Of a DNA stretch of 64,000 nucleotides, positions 42,301-54,249 are shown in pieces. Position 1 is the stretch's first letter; every line of letters starts with the position of its first letter. The position numbers and the translations under genes were made by a program. Source of the stretch: Agarophyton chilense (lineage: Eukaryota; Rhodophyta; Florideophyceae; Gracilariales; Gracilariaceae); contig JARGXX010000103.1 of assembly GCA_030374765.1 (NCBI GenBank), forward strand, positions 186,001 to 250,000, written 5' to 3'. The notes beneath the pieces are model-generated. The model saw nothing but the letters and a program-made list of their open reading frames with translations. It searched no databases and was not told the origin of the DNA.

Positions 42301-42997
42301 GGTAAAAGTTCCGTGAGGAGAGTGAACATTCCAAGTTATCTTTATCGTAGCGGACGTACTCCTTTTGTGTTCAGCGGTTTTCATCATTCTTCTCGTACCT
42401 CGCTTGATGCCAGATGACAAGCGGCTCTTCCAGGATATTATAATCCACCAAAAGGGACTTCTGAAATGTTTCTACATGAAAAAAGACACGATTGAATCGC
42501 GTGGCAAGGCTTGCTGCGTAAGCAACCGGTCCACAGGTGCATTCTAACAATTTATGGACCTCTCCCTGGGAGAGGGAGAGGTCTGGGAAGAAAAATTTCC
42601 GAAAAAGGTATCAAAACTGGCATATAGAAATTCAAACTCCTACTCGAGAAAACCGTCAGCATCGCATATTACATTGGCATGCGTCCCCAGGTCCGTTTCG
42701 TTGTCGATATGGAATTCTCCCTCCAAGAAGATCATTGATTCGGCGCAAGACGGGAAAAAATGGCGAAGGTGGCTTTTGCTCCGCTGGTAGGATCATTGTG
42801 CAACGCTCTCGGTGGATGTTTATGGCTCCTCCAAGAGGCTTGTTTCTTTTTTTTGGGCTTGGAGCCAACCCTAAATGGGGTCTGACAAAGGATCTGTTCG
42901 GATTATAGATGGCACTGGCGTGGATCACAGCGGGGACAGAACTGAGGGAAATATTTCACAGGAGAAAAAACTCTCTCGTGCCGTAAAAAACCTAATA

Positions 42998-43015
42998 TTT
43001 TAAGTCGGGAGACTA
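42998..43015 (-). promoter_or_regulatory. Primer-binding site relic of element G
   Basis: The plus strand TTTAAGTCGGGAGACTACT differs from the B/E site (TTCTAAGTCGGGAGACCACT) by few bases and is followed within a few bases by an LTR-like TGATGAATCG at 43021. Confidence 0.6.
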
Positions 43016-43020
43016 CTTTA

Positions 43021-43734
43021 TGATGAATCGTTAGAAGACAGAGCAAATCCAAGAAGTTCTGAACTTTTCCTCAAGAGATGATTACCTAAATAGAGCTTTT
43101 TCAGGTCTGTATGGCAATGTGAAATATGAGCACGAAACAAACCGACGCGACAAGTGGAGAGAGCACACGAAGGTGACTGGGTCGAAAAGGGGTTTGGTTC
43201 TGGTGTGGATGGGGAAATTCTCTGAGGAGCATATATGGGGGCCTTAAGAGTATTCGCTGACGGAGTCAAACAGGATACTGCGAATTGCAAGCCAACATAA
43301 CAAAAAAGAACGAGCCTTATACAGGGACGAAATTGCATGAAAGGGAAAAGTAGTTCAGGTGACATCAGCAATGATCTTGTCAAATACGCGGAATGAGTTA
43401 GTTACCGCCCATGAAGCGGCCTGAACTCCAGAGAGAGTAGTAGCACGCTTAAGAGGAAAAAACTAGCGGCCAGGAATCCCGGTGGGGATGTTTACTAAAG
43501 TCCGGTGCAGGGTCGTTGAGACTTTACGTAATTCATCTTAAACTAGCAGACTTTCCACCATTCTAGGAAAACATTCTGCACAATACGTGAACTATCCAGC
43601 ACGGCTGCGCCTACCCACTCCAAACTAGCCGTGCCGGTCGTGCTCTTGTCATATCCGAGTTAGGACCACTGTGCGTATGTGCATGTATGCCACGCACATG
43701 GGACCAACCCATTTGCCTATGACGCTCCTCTGAA
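43021..43734 (-). repeat. Right LTR relic of element G
   Basis: This region begins TGATGAATCG next to the primer-binding site and ends near TATGACGCTCCTCTGA. It carries AGCCTTATACAGGGACGAAAT near 43313, like the AATACAGGGGCGAAA motif of the B LTR at a comparable position. It aligns only patchily with 31667-32366. Confidence 0.4.
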
Positions 43735-44354
43735 ATCGGTACTAATCATATCAATTTTAAAGGCGGAATGGCTGAAGTACAAGGATATTACCATCACGAG
43801 GTTTTCAATTCATTTATTTTTCTTGTAGAAGAATGAGAGTCGATGTTTTCCCTGTTTTCCGGTGTCATAGTGGAATGAATTAATCCAATGGTTTTTTAAA
43901 AAGGCCATGAGGTCCTTACCAGAAGAACACTTCAGAACTACTTTATATATGCGCTTTATGTCGGATTACAACATGCAAATATCAAGCATGTCATGAAATT
44001 TATCTCTTTCTCTATTCGTACGGAAGGCATGATGGGCGGATGAAATCTTTTAATTGTAGGACCAATTCTACTTACTATGTCAGTTCATGTATACACCCCT
44101 GTCTTACGAAGAGCCTCATATTTCCATGTAAAGTACAAGCTCGGGAAAGTTTTGCACTTCTGACTACAGATCTCCAAACTAATGGGAAACGACCTAATAG
44201 AATCCACAAAGAAATGAAATCTTAACCGTCTTTGCTGCTTGCTCAGTTCAGACTTCTCTCGTACCGAGAGAGGAGTATTTAACACTATCTCGTCATATTG
44301 AGCAGTGCAATCATCATCAGATACTCTGTGTGCTTCGAATATACCCTTTCTGAC
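43735..44354. other. Spacer with no recognised gene
   Basis: Short overlapping frames occur on both strands but none resembles a family. The region lies between the decayed element G and the open frame disrupted by element E. Confidence 0.4.
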
Positions 44355-44533
44355 TGGTATGGGCTTTCGCAAATTGCATTTTTGATGTGTCTCATCAAGC
44401 TGCGCCCGTAGCTGTTTCTCTTCTCGAAGCTGCTCCCGCTGACAATGTTGCTGCTGAAGCCGTTGAAGTATTTAAAACCGCTTCTATGGAAGTCGTGAAT
44501 ATGGAAGCCTTGGAAGCTATTGCTGCTGCACAT
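44355..44533 (+). pseudogene. Unidentified ORF disrupted by element E, left part
   Basis: The frame encodes an Ala/Glu/Val-rich segment, VSHQAAPVAVSLLEAAPADN to MEALEAIAAAH, and runs into the left LTR of E. It resumes in phase at 54941 (IPLDAVQATSVESDAV). After the insertion the text needs two small frame changes (near 55037 and 55180) to stay open to about 55345 (ELSPYEVGTTVSVYTDLEDV). No family is recognised. Helical, Ala-rich character could suit a structural or a gag-like protein. A TGA at 44351 limits it upstream, so the N terminus may also be damaged. Confidence 0.5.
44529..44533. repeat. Target-site duplication of element E (left)
   Basis: CACAT precedes the TG of the left LTR, and CACAT at 54936-54940 follows the CA of the right LTR. 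The match is perfect. Confidence 0.92.
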
Positions 44534-45199
44534 TGTAGTATCCGCTCTAACGGAGAGAGCAGACACCTGCGACAGCGTTCGGACTGCCGATGGGTCGCTT
44601 GCGGCGAAGTAAAAGGGGTGGTAGAGCTACAACACCAGCGAGCTGGAAGTGGGGTGTAAGGCCACTACTCGCCAGCGAGGGTGAACAGTGCAACTGTAAA
44701 ACGTTGATGGAACGTAGGTACGAGATGGCTCGTGAAGTGGTTGGGGCTGACTATCTATTATGGCTCGTCCGGATCTCCGGTTAAGGAATCCTAAGCGAGG
44801 AACAGAAAAGTCATGATGCCCATGTTGTCTCCTTTACTTGGAGTCGGCGCTCACCTCTGGTACACTATATACTGTGTGCCAGGGTGAGTGCCCAAATTAA
44901 TATATAAATAATACCCAGTGGTCAGCCACTTATCCAAACTACAGTATGGGTATGGTCCCTAATGGACGTCTAGCTACAAAGGGTAGTAAAACCTGCCACG
45001 TGGATCGCCACTACAAGCGCCGTTGCAAGCCACTCCACTCGTGATGCCACGTGTTCCACTAATGTACCCTGCCTCCTGGCATTCTACGCGATGTGCCGTT
45101 TCATATTACAAGTTTGATGACATCACTCACTTATGAGTTCCAACCGCGACTTCGCGAAAAATCATTCTATCGGATTCCCCGACATAGTAGAATACTACA
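44534..45199 (-). repeat. 3' LTR of element E
   Basis: 666 bp, TGTAGTATCC to ATACTACA, about 98% identical to 54270-54935. A TATA-like ACTATATACTG lies near 44865 in a locally palindromic context and reads similarly on both strands. The adjoining TACCCCCCTCGTTAAG (45200-45215) is the purine tract on the element strand. Confidence 0.92.
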
Positions 45200-45367
45200 T
45201 ACCCCCCTCGTTAAGCGCGAACCATTGGGGACGCAAGAAGCATTTATACGCAGTCGGACCGGTGTTCCGGGTCCTCATCGTCATCACGAATTCCTTGCTG
45301 CACGACCAACTCTTACAGTTCTCAACAGCATTCTGTTCCTCACCGCTCTTCAGCTCGATCTTTCGCG

Positions 45368-46756
45368 ATGGATCCGAACGCCGGGTCCAACCCGTTTCAG
45401 CCCTCCTCTGAGGATGTGCCTTCTGGGGCTCCATCAAACACTGCTGGTTCAGCGTCGCAGCCTATTGCTCAACTCGGTCCATACCGTTGGTTCCCCACCC
45501 CGTACAACGGATTCCAGTCGGTACCGTTACCTCAGCCAACCGTGGCTCCGATGCCGAACGCGGCTTACGTCGCCTCTGCGGGTGTGATTCGAGCTCCTTC
45601 TCGTCGTGCTCAGCGGAGCTATCCGCACCCTGCGGATTTCTATGGACGAGATCCTCTCGACAACGTTGAACTTTTCGCGCAAGCGCCCTGGTTTGATCCA
45701 GTTGCTATCCGCGATGACGCGTTGATACAACAGTATGTACAGGGTGGGTACTTCCCTTACGGTATTCCGGAACACGCGATTCATAGCGACGACTGGGCGA
45801 GCCATATTGCTTTACCAGACAACGAGATTGCGCGATATTCAACGGAAACCTTGTCCGAAGCCCGTACGCGGTTCACCAAGCTGATTTACCAGCGTCTTCA
45901 CCGATTCATCAGTACAGTTATCCTCCCGCAGGACTGTAAACTAGATACTTGGAAAGCGCGTACCGACGGTGAAGGTTACTCGTATCTCGAGACACTCGTT
46001 GAAGTCGATGTTAGCGGTTGGCGCGGTGTGCGCGGTGTGCGTGATGCAGCTCTCTGCTTTCAGCAACCTCTTCTCCGTACGGAGTTCCACTTCCTTCGAA
46101 AGCGTGACATTCCCTATTGGGATTATCCCCGTTGGGAACGTCGTACTCGATCACGTTTGGGCTATTTGGTGCCGTATCAAATGATCGAGACTGACCGTAT
46201 CCGGCGGAACGCGTGCTTCGGGCGCTACATCGGTATTCCGGAGCATTTGGCGGCGATCGAGAGTCCTCGTGGTTGACCTGTGGAGCTCCCACCGGCGATC
46301 TCTTACATCGGGTCCGCGTTGGTTAACGACCCGTTCTTGGGATATTGGACGGTGGTTTATACCGAGTTTATCGCCAAGATGGCCGTCTTCCTCCTGTGGG
46401 ATGCTTATGATACCTTTAGAGTTTGTTACATGTCGCCCACAGCGCGAAAGTATGCGAGAGAACTCGATCTTTCCCTTGTCCTGGGATCCCGTGCGAACCA
46501 TGCCGACTTCCTCCATCTTGTGGATGTAATCGACAGTGTCGACTGGTCTGGACTGCCAGCTGATCAATCCGCAGCGGCGGGAGTTGCTCAGGAGTACTCT
46601 CATGGGTTTACCCAACAACCGAGTGCAGTGCCGGTCGAAGATCCAGGCTTGGATCCGCTGAGGCAGGTCCTCTTAGATGCAGGCTTTCCCTTGGACCAAG
46701 TTGAGGGTGATCGTGCACAGCTTCTTGCGAACCTGCGTGCTCACACGTCTCTTTGA
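45368..46756 (+). pseudogene. Antisense accessory protein of element E, one stop
   Basis: A 463-codon frame with a single TGA at 46274-46276. Conserved segments in order are FAQAPWFDPVAIRDDALIQQ (about 98-117), LLRTEFHFLRKRDIPYWDYP, RRTRSRLGYLVPYQMIETDR, then after the TGA VELPPAISYIGSALVNDPFL, GYW, AVFLLWDAYDTFRVCYMSP, LDLSLVLGSR and a C-terminal LRQVLLDAGFPLDQ helix. All have counterparts in the B protein (for example CIYYIGSRLMHDPNSGYW), with identity roughly one third in the body by eye. The B copy has Cys at the TGA position. The N terminus is Pro/Ser-rich, and the C-terminal low-complexity part is shorter than in B. Function unknown. Confidence 0.85.
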
Positions 46757-46839
46757 TAATCCTAGAAAAGACTCCTAGTCAACACCCTTGCGGTGATATC
46801 TTGATACCAATAGAACTCCGGTGACTTCGTGTCTTCACG

Positions 46840-47020
46840 TTCCCTTCTTATCTTCTAGTCTTCATCTCTTCTCGCTTCTCGAGTTCTTCAATCATCTCTT
46901 CTCGCTTCTCGAGTTCTTCAATCCTTCTTCTCTCACTTCTCGAGATCTTCAATCATCTCTTCTCGCTTCTCGAGTTCTTCAATCCTTCTTCTCTCGCTTC
47001 TCGAGTTCTTCTTAGGTGAT
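46840..47020. repeat. Polypyrimidine tandem repeat after the accessory ORF (E)
   Basis: About five units of 30-31 bp of the type TCATCTCTTCTCGCTTCTCGAG plus TTCTTCAA are alternated with a TCCTTCTTCTC variant, ending in CTTCTTAG before GTGATAATC. It lies at the same place as the pyrimidine tract of B although the sequence differs. The element strand is GAAGAA/GAGAAG-rich. Confidence 0.85.
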
Positions 47021-47121
47021 AATCAGTAAATGTACTGTGCTTGCGTGTTTTCACTTTTCTTCGACATGACTTTTTGTATTCTTCTCGCCTTTCGAGTTTT
47101 TACTTCCTTGGTAGCCCATAC

Positions 47122-48765
47122 TTAGAATTGGGATGTGCCCATGAGCCCTACTATCGAGGAGTCGATCTCCTTAGGGAGTGGTAATCGCATGCGTCGATGA
47201 TATCGCACGAGTTGCGAACGGGGGATATGAGCTATAGGTTCCCACGTATCCGCTTCCGGAGGAAAACCGTACAAACTGACTCGATACAGTAATTCTCTGG
47301 TATCTTCATGCTCGCCATGTTCATATATGCGATCCATAACATATTCCTGGGCGTTTCCCAATGCTTTTGCTGTTGGCGCGAGACTCCTGTTAATAGGTTT
47401 GAAATGCCTTAGGGCTGACCCAGGCGTCTCTGTGTTAGCAGTCTCCGCGTCGCTAAGCGTTCGCTCGTCGACTAACTGTCGTTCTGCCCGCAGGGGCAGT
47501 GTAATCATTCCTTGAGAACCTTTCTCAGATAAAGAGCCATCCTGTTCTCCAGGTTCCATAGAAGCGTACTTCTTGCTACTTCTCAATTCCACTCGTGGAT
47601 GAACTACCTTCGGTTTATCCGATTCTGACCGCTGTGGGGTGGATGATGGTGCTTGCACCACGACAGGAGGCGATACCTCTTCTTCTTCCAGCCCACGAGG
47701 GATGGGAGCCGATATCGGCGGAACAGCGAGTGGCGCTTCACCTGACAGTTCAGCCTGAAGCGGCAACGGCGTGTGTTCGCGTGCACTCTTTTCCAAGTCC
47801 TTCGGGCCAAATTCCAAAACATCTTTCCTGCTGTCAGGTTCCATTTCTGTACTTACGGGTGTGGGCGTGCCACGGGGCATATCCGGATATTTCGGAAGCT
47901 GTCCGTGATTGGCGTACGCAACCGCCGGCGGTGGGAGATCAGGAGCTTTCTCCTCCGCTCCAGCCATTGGTGGCGGTTCAATCTCCCCAGAGTCACTTGG
48001 GCTTTTGCCTTGACGTTCCGTCGCACTTGCCTTTTTAGTTCTACCAGATATCTGGACTTCCACTTGCGGGTCAGGCGCAACTTCAACGCGATCGCGCGAT
48101 ACACGTTCAACGTCCTCACCTGTCTTGATGACCACTGTGTCTTCATCAAGGTCCACCACTTTGAAGGGTCCAGCCGCTATCGGAAACAACTTATGACGAA
48201 ATTCTTCCTGTTTGTCCGGTCTTTCCACTCGCACGAAGACGTGACCTCCTACTCGGACTGCCGGATTTCCTCTTCGCCTTCTGGCGTCATAGTTTCGCTT
48301 ATAGCGAGCTTGCGTCTTTGATAACTCCCTAGCGGCTTCTTCCGCTCTGGCTTGCAGGTCATTCCTCCATTTCAGATGGTACTTAGCCGGGGTCGGCGCG
48401 TCCAATTCTGTCTCGTCGTCGAGCGCAACCGGTAAAGCCGGACGGTTACGTGAGAGCACGAGTTCGAACGGTGCCGTCTTCGTAAAGGTATGCACTTGCG
48501 TATTGTATGCGTAGCACAGAGTATCAGTAAACATGTCCCATTCTTTCGGGTGGTCCGCGATGTAGTGTCGTAATGCTGCTATCAGCGTGCGGTTGAAGCG
48601 GTCCACCTGACCGTTGCATTGCGGATGATAGGTCGTGGTAAACACGTTTTTAATGTCCATAATGCGGCAAACATTCTGAAAGAACTTAGCAACGAATTGC
48701 TTCCCATTATCTGATAACAGAACTTCTGGTGGTCCGTATATAAATACCCAGTGTTTGATAAACGC
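47122..48765 (-). pseudogene. pol of element E: end of integrase, linker, chromodomain
   Basis: The frame continues from the RT-integrase frame after a TAG at 48766. It has LLSDNGKQF and TTYHPQCNGQVDRFNRTLIA, where the catalytic Glu of GQVERFN is Asp. Then come FELVLSRNRPALPVA, FKVVDLDEDTVVIKTGEDVE and about 200 residues rich in P, E, S and T. The chromodomain is at the end: EYVMDRIYEHGEHEDTRELL, YRVSLYGFPPEADTWEPI and IPRSQLVRYHRR. The chromodomain is in frame here, unlike in B. Confidence 0.88.
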
Positions 48766-51123
48766 CTATGCGATTACGGTTGCGGTTATCCGCTTCAGCG
48801 GCACAGTCCGCACTAGCTTCGAGAAGCGGTCGGTGATTACCAATAGGTAGCGATAACCTCGCCTTGAGCGAATCAATTCCCCTAGGATGTCGATACTGAC
48901 GTATTGTAAAGGCGCTTTCGCCTGGAATAACTTCATCGGTTTCCGCTTCCTGTAAAGCTTCACGCGATTCATCTCACATGCTGTACACAACCTCACTGTA
49001 GCATGGAAGTCCATTGCCAAAGTAGGCCAGTAAAAATCTCTTCTTAGAGTCATGAACAACTTCGTTCCTCCTGGATGACCAGACAGCCTGCTGTAGTGTG
49101 CCATATGGAGTAATCGACTCTTCAAGACGTGTGGAATCACGATTTGATCATGCTTTTCGACATGTCTTAACAGTGTTCCTCTTGAATCAAGTGAAAATAG
49201 GAGCTCCTCCCCCACGTTAAGACGAGAGCGTATCGACGCACTAAACGTATCGGCGTGTTGCTCATTGAGGATCTCAGTGCACGAGATTCGCTCCAGTTGA
49301 ACTGAAGTGTCAGTGTCTGCTAATGCAAGGAACGGGTCTGCATCCGAATAATCATCAAGGGTCTCTTGTTCCTTTTCTTCAAAAGATGTTGAATGGGTCT
49401 CCATGTAGAAGCAAGGTATCTCTTCATCGATTTCGCCTTGGGTTTCGCCCAGTGTTTTGAGTCGCGATAGCGCGTCAGTTTGGACATTGGCCAATCCCTT
49501 CTCATAATTCACTTCGAAATTGAATTCAGAAAGGCCTAAGCGCCATCGTGTGAGACGACCAGACGGGTCTGTAATGGACAGTAACCATCGTAGAGACGAA
49601 TGATCCGTGTTGACGGTAAAACGTTCTCCTTGGAGATACGGTCGCAATGTGGTTAGAGCCCAAACTACTGCAAGGCATTCCTTTTCTGAAACTGAATACT
49701 TCTTCTCAGCTGCGTTCAGCGATCTTGACCAGTAACCAATGGGTTTGCGTTCACCATCAGGGTGTGTTTGAAAAAGGGCACACCCTACTTGATACTCGCT
49801 AGAGTCGGTATCCACTGAGTATGGTAGGTTGGGGATGGGCAGCGCCAAGACTGGGGCTGTAATAATCTTTGCCTTCAGCGTGTCGAACGCTTCCATTTCA
49901 GCTTGTCTGAATTGTTCCAGCTGTACTGGTTGTCCTTTACGCAGCTTTGCGTTGAGCGGTGCCGCTATATGCGAGTATCGCGGCACGAATCGTCGGTAGA
50001 CGTTGCACAAGCCGAGGAAAGAACGCAATTGCTTCTGTGTCGATGGAGGTTGTACTTCGCGGAGAGCCGCTGTTTATGCCTCTTGAATGGCAAGCTGTCC
50101 CGGTTTGATCACGTGTCCTCACTACCGGACGGTGCCAGCGAAAAATTCGCATTTCTTGAACTTGAAGGTGATACCTGCGCTCTGTAGTGCTTTGAGGATC
50201 TCCTGGACATGCCGTAAATAGCTTTCCACATCCTGGAAAAAGATTATCACATCGTCCAAATAGACTAAACAAGTTTTCTACTTCTATCTTGAGAGCAAGA
50301 TGTCCAGGGTACGCTGGAAAGTAGCAGGGGCATTCGTTAAGCCAAAGCGCATCCTTTTGAACCGGTAGAGACCGGCGTGACACGCAAATGCGGTTTTGTC
50401 TTGGTCTTCTTCCGCTACAGGCACCTGCCAATAGCCAGAGTTGGCGTCCAACGTGGTGAACATGTTCGCTTCTCCTAAGCTGTCAATACATTCGTCCATT
50501 CGAGGCAACGGGTATAAATCTCGAACTGTAACTGCGTTCAGTTTTCGAAAATCGATACAGAATAGTAAAGAACCATCAGGTTTTGGGACCAGCACCACTG
50601 GTGAGGCCCAAGCAGATTGAGCTGCTTCGATTACTCCTTCTTCCAGAATTTGGCTAACATTCTCCTCCTCGATTTGGCGAGTTCGCGGTCCCGCTCTGTA
50701 GGGTGGTTGGGAGATGGGTCGTGACCCTGGGACCAAATCAATGTGGTGTTCCAAAGCGGAGATCTCTCCTAGTTTTCCACTCCACATGGATTTATACTTC
50801 TTCAGCATAGACCTGATCTTCGTTCTGTAGTGTTCCGACACATGTGCTAAGTCTAGCTCATCGGCCAGGCTCTCTGAATCCTTTGCCGTTTGCAATTGAT
50901 CTCCAGACGGAGTTTGCAGTTCTTCGTCTGTGTCACCGACATGGGTTAATGCCAATACTTTTGCAGTAGAAATATGAATACGGACCACCACTGTGGGATG
51001 AGGCAAAGCTGTTCCAACAACCTGATTCTTCGGTGTCTGATAATCGTTATCGGTGAAGTTACTCACTAGTATCCAAAAGGGGCTACCAGGATCAACCTGA
51101 ACAATGCCGTTAGCGACTAGCAA
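48766..51123 (-). pseudogene. pol of element E: RT, RNase H, integrase core
   Basis: From 51123 to 50284 the frame gives the pre-RT part and RT up to TFQRTLDILLSR. A frame change follows, then CLVYLDDVIIFFQ with intact YLDD and a stretch with three stops (50074-50131). From 50028 on it reads RSFLGLCNVYRRFVPRYSHI, the RNase H SVDTDSSEYQVGCALFQ, SEKECLAVVWALTTLRPYL and NTDHSSLRWLL. The integrase HHCC region (HYSRLSGHPGGTKLF, LCTACEMNRVK) and SIDILGELIRSRRGYRYLLV follow, up to the TAG at 48766. Domain order is the same as B. Confidence 0.9.
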
Positions 51124-51717
51124 TCAAAGGGATTCGTACATCCGAGTATTCGGTTGAACTACCACGAGTCCGTGTCATTCTGTTCTTACTTGAACCCAAG
51201 TTTGGGTTTGCGCCTTCAGCATGGCACTCTTCGCTACTCGAATCCTCGGCGAGACACGTCCTCGGGATTTCCCGTATTCCATAGATGGTGGAAGTGGAGG
51301 TGCTTCGGGGCAACGAGGCATTGGCTTGCGAACAATTCGTACCATTGATCCATCATCTAGTTCCACTAGTTTTCTTCGCGGGCGAATGGCTTCGACAAAC
51401 TTGTCGCAATAATCACATCCCAGTACCACTGGTGCAGCTAACGTCTTACAGACGATGAAGTCGACTAGGACTACAAAGCGTCCCAAACGCACCACGAGTC
51501 GAACTGTTCCCAGTGTCTTCACAGCATTTTTGTTGGCATCCCGGATGTCCGGTGAAGGACCGTATCGAATACGTTCTAAGTCAGCAGGAGCAAGCTCCGA
51601 TTCTCGTATAAAGTTCGGACCAGCACCTGTGTCCAGGATAGTCCATCGACGAGATAACAGATTCCTGTCAGAGCCGATGTCGGCATAGACCTTATATTTT
51701 CTTTTAGACACTACCAT
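51124..51717 (-). pseudogene. Aspartic protease of element E
   Basis: ATG 51717 opens MVVSKRKYKVYADIGSDRNL. The active site WTILDTGAGPNFI keeps the D-T-G triad that B has lost, and VVLGCDYCDKFVEAIRP follows. Two TGA codons (51175 and 51125) break the link to RT in the same frame. The second stands where B has Arg, consistent with a CGA-to-TGA change. gag ends about 75 codons upstream. Confidence 0.85.
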
Positions 51718-51942
51718 GAGGTAACTTTCCCGTTTTGAGGGACAAGTATAACGTCTCCAAGGACGATGTAACTCACAGTCAAACTGTACTCGCTGTCTGT
51801 CCGGCGGATTGATTCCGTACGGCGGAAATTTCTAAGGCCTCAAGAGAATCTTGGGCTTCCAGGCGCAGGAGCAGGGAGGCGAGCTCTCCCTGGTCAGCAC
51901 TACGGGATCGACTAGTGCCGACCCCCCCAGGGGCTCCCTCAC

Positions 51943-53963
51943 TTAGTTTTCCGGTTGCACCGGCTTATTCGCCTCAAAGGCGCCTCTTCCTACCGGGGTT
52001 CCGGGTTGTAACACTTCAGCATTCTGAGAAACCGGCTTGTCTGTCCGGCGCATTGGTGTCTGAGAAAACCAACTTTTGGCTTTCCAATACATGCACGCCG
52101 GTACTCGGCTCCTTTCCTCTTCTGAGAGTGCTTCATAATTCGTCATGATACGACTCAGATCCTTTGCAGGAAGCGTGCATTCTGCACTCAAATGGTGTTT
52201 TCCATAACACAAATAACAGATCAAACCGTCACGACGGTTGGTCAACATAGGTTGTGAACGGAATGCCGTGCGAGTATCCACTCATCCGGGTTTCCCGTTC
52301 TTAAAACCTCCTTGTGGTGGCACCGTGTAGGGACGGTACATAGGGCGACGGCCTTCCATAGCCATTAGGGCTTCCTGTTCCTGAGTCTCCGAGTGTGAGA
52401 GATCCCTGTAGGTACAGAAGAGTCCGTATAATCCATTAAATGGACCGCCTCCTCATGCGAGTCACTCCTTTTGGGTGCCAACGACGAATCTCGTGAGTGC
52501 ACTGGAGATTCCAGGTGTAGCAGTTTGCTGCGCTGATTAACTCTTGCGGAGATCTTCTCCTTACCCATTGAGGTTCCAAAAGCCACTGAACGACGGGGGC
52601 TACCACGCGCTCTGGCCGCGTCTCCTTCAGCTTTCGCAAACTGAACTAACTCCAAAAAGGAGACTCTTCCATTCGTCTCTCGATATCGAGCTACGAACGA
52701 CTTGATGCTCGGGTCCAGCCCGTCGATGTACAAGGTAATCTTGTCCTCCGTCGAGTGAAGGTTTCCACAGCGGACTGAAGCTTTGTGAAGCCTTGAGCTG
52801 TACTCAGCTTCGCCCTCCTCAGGCTTTTGGGTCACATCCCTTAGGTCCAGGATCGCCTGACGTATCGAGTTTGAAGTCGCGTAACTGCACAGCAAATACT
52901 GCACCGCCTCTTGCCATGAGGTAACGCCGCCTTCATCGGCTGTCAATGATCCGCATACGGAACGATATTGCTCTAAAGCAAAACCCTTTAGGAAGTGTGG
53001 TAAAGACACAAATGCCTGTGGTTCACTCATCTCTAGAGTGTCTGCTTCCGCAACGAATCGAGTGAGAAACTCGATAACGAGAATGGGGGTTTTCCCATAA
53101 AATATTAAATCATTAAGGCCGATCTTCAATCGTTCGATGTGATCCTTCACCTTCGCGGTTTCGCGTCCTGAGCGCTTCTTGCTCTTCACCTTCAGACGGT
53201 AGTACCTGTAATTCAGGACCTTCCGATAAAGCGGATTCGTGCACAGGAGCACCTTCAATCCTCTGTAAGGTGAGCCTTTTTTTCTCATTAACCACGAAGA
53301 CGTGTTCTTCTTCCGAGATCGGGACCTTCGATGACCATTATCACTGTCGTCGTCATCTGACGTATCTGAATCATCAGAATCATCAGTACTGGAACTAAAG
53401 CCCTCCGTACTTGACGATTCATCACTCGAATCACCCGCGGACTTCGGCTTCTTACGTCGTGACTTCGACTTCTTCGAACGAGCTTCCTTCAAAGGAGCTC
53501 CTTCCTCTTCCAGCACTACTGGTTTAGCAGCAGTCTGCGCATAAACTGCCGCCTCCAAGCGTTCTAAACGAGGGTTGACTCAAGTGAGGACTTCCTCTAC
53601 AGCCACGGTTAAGCCGGGTAGCGCGTCGGGCGTATTCCCGTACCTCTCCAGTAGATGGTTCAAATCCTCACGTAGTGTTTTCACTGATGCAGAGACCTGC
53701 TTCCCATCGTCTTGACGAACGAGTGCTTGATGCGTACTGCGTAATTGTTCGACATCATCGATAAGAGCAGCGATCTGCGATTCCAACGCAACCATGCGCA
53801 CACGCGAAGCGCTTGACTCAGACTTGAGACGACGCACTTCCCTGCGCAAATAATCCTCTTCTTGAGGTCCGACGACCTCAGCGTCAACTACGGCTTCTGT
53901 GGTGGGCGTGACTGCCGCTGCCACAGGGGCCGGTACATCCGAGAGATCTCGTTCATCATTCAC
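51943..53963 (-). pseudogene. gag of element E
   Basis: From ATG 53963 (MNDERDLSDVPAPVAAAVTP) the frame has a coiled-coil-like N-terminal part (YLRREVRRLKSESS, LREDLNHLLERYGN) and a TGA at 53580. It continues through a basic patch (KEARSKKSKSRRKKPKS), a Ser/Asp tract and the capsid (NPLYRKVLNYRYYRL, SLPHFLKGFALEQYRSV). Near 52370 the frame changes. The last part contains a TGA at about 52283 and a CCHC knuckle, CYLCYGKHHLSAEC. The arrangement equals B gag. Confidence 0.88.
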
Positions 53964-54249
53964 CGAGCGTGAGCGCGATATCGCTTGACGATACCGCCCC
54001 TCTCTGGCTTGGATAGATGAGGCGAGCCTCGGTTTCGGGGGTGGTCCCGCAGGACCGGGGCGACCAGTACTCGACTGGCTTCAGGTCTTCGGCATTTTAG
54101 ACCAAACCAGAGTCCAGGTGCGAACCAAATGTTGTCTTCGACTTCTCGACCACGTGTTCAACCACGATGAATTCCGCAATTGCCGGAGGTGGTTTGATAA
54201 ACAGTAAACGTTCCAGGAGCGAATTGTTCAGTGCAGCTGACCACAGTGG

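Larger units (their letters stand above)
31667..43734 (-). mobile_element. Degenerate B-like gypsy element G with nested element F
   Basis: The parts are listed separately and their order matches B and E: left LTR relic, accessory ORF relic (+), chromodomain (-), RT start and protease (-), gag (-), primer-binding site relic and right LTR relic. The RT palm, RNase H and integrase are missing. Element F and unassigned DNA lie between 35.2 and 39.4 kb, so the missing part was deleted or displaced. All frames are broken and the LTRs are barely alignable, so this is much older than B or E. The outer boundaries are inferred from weak LTR similarity and could be off by tens of bases. Confidence 0.6.

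Noticed and set aside
46840..47020. CRISPR-like array because of regularly spaced repeats
   Set aside because: Units are directly adjacent pyrimidine repeats without unique spacers, in a eukaryotic retrotransposon.
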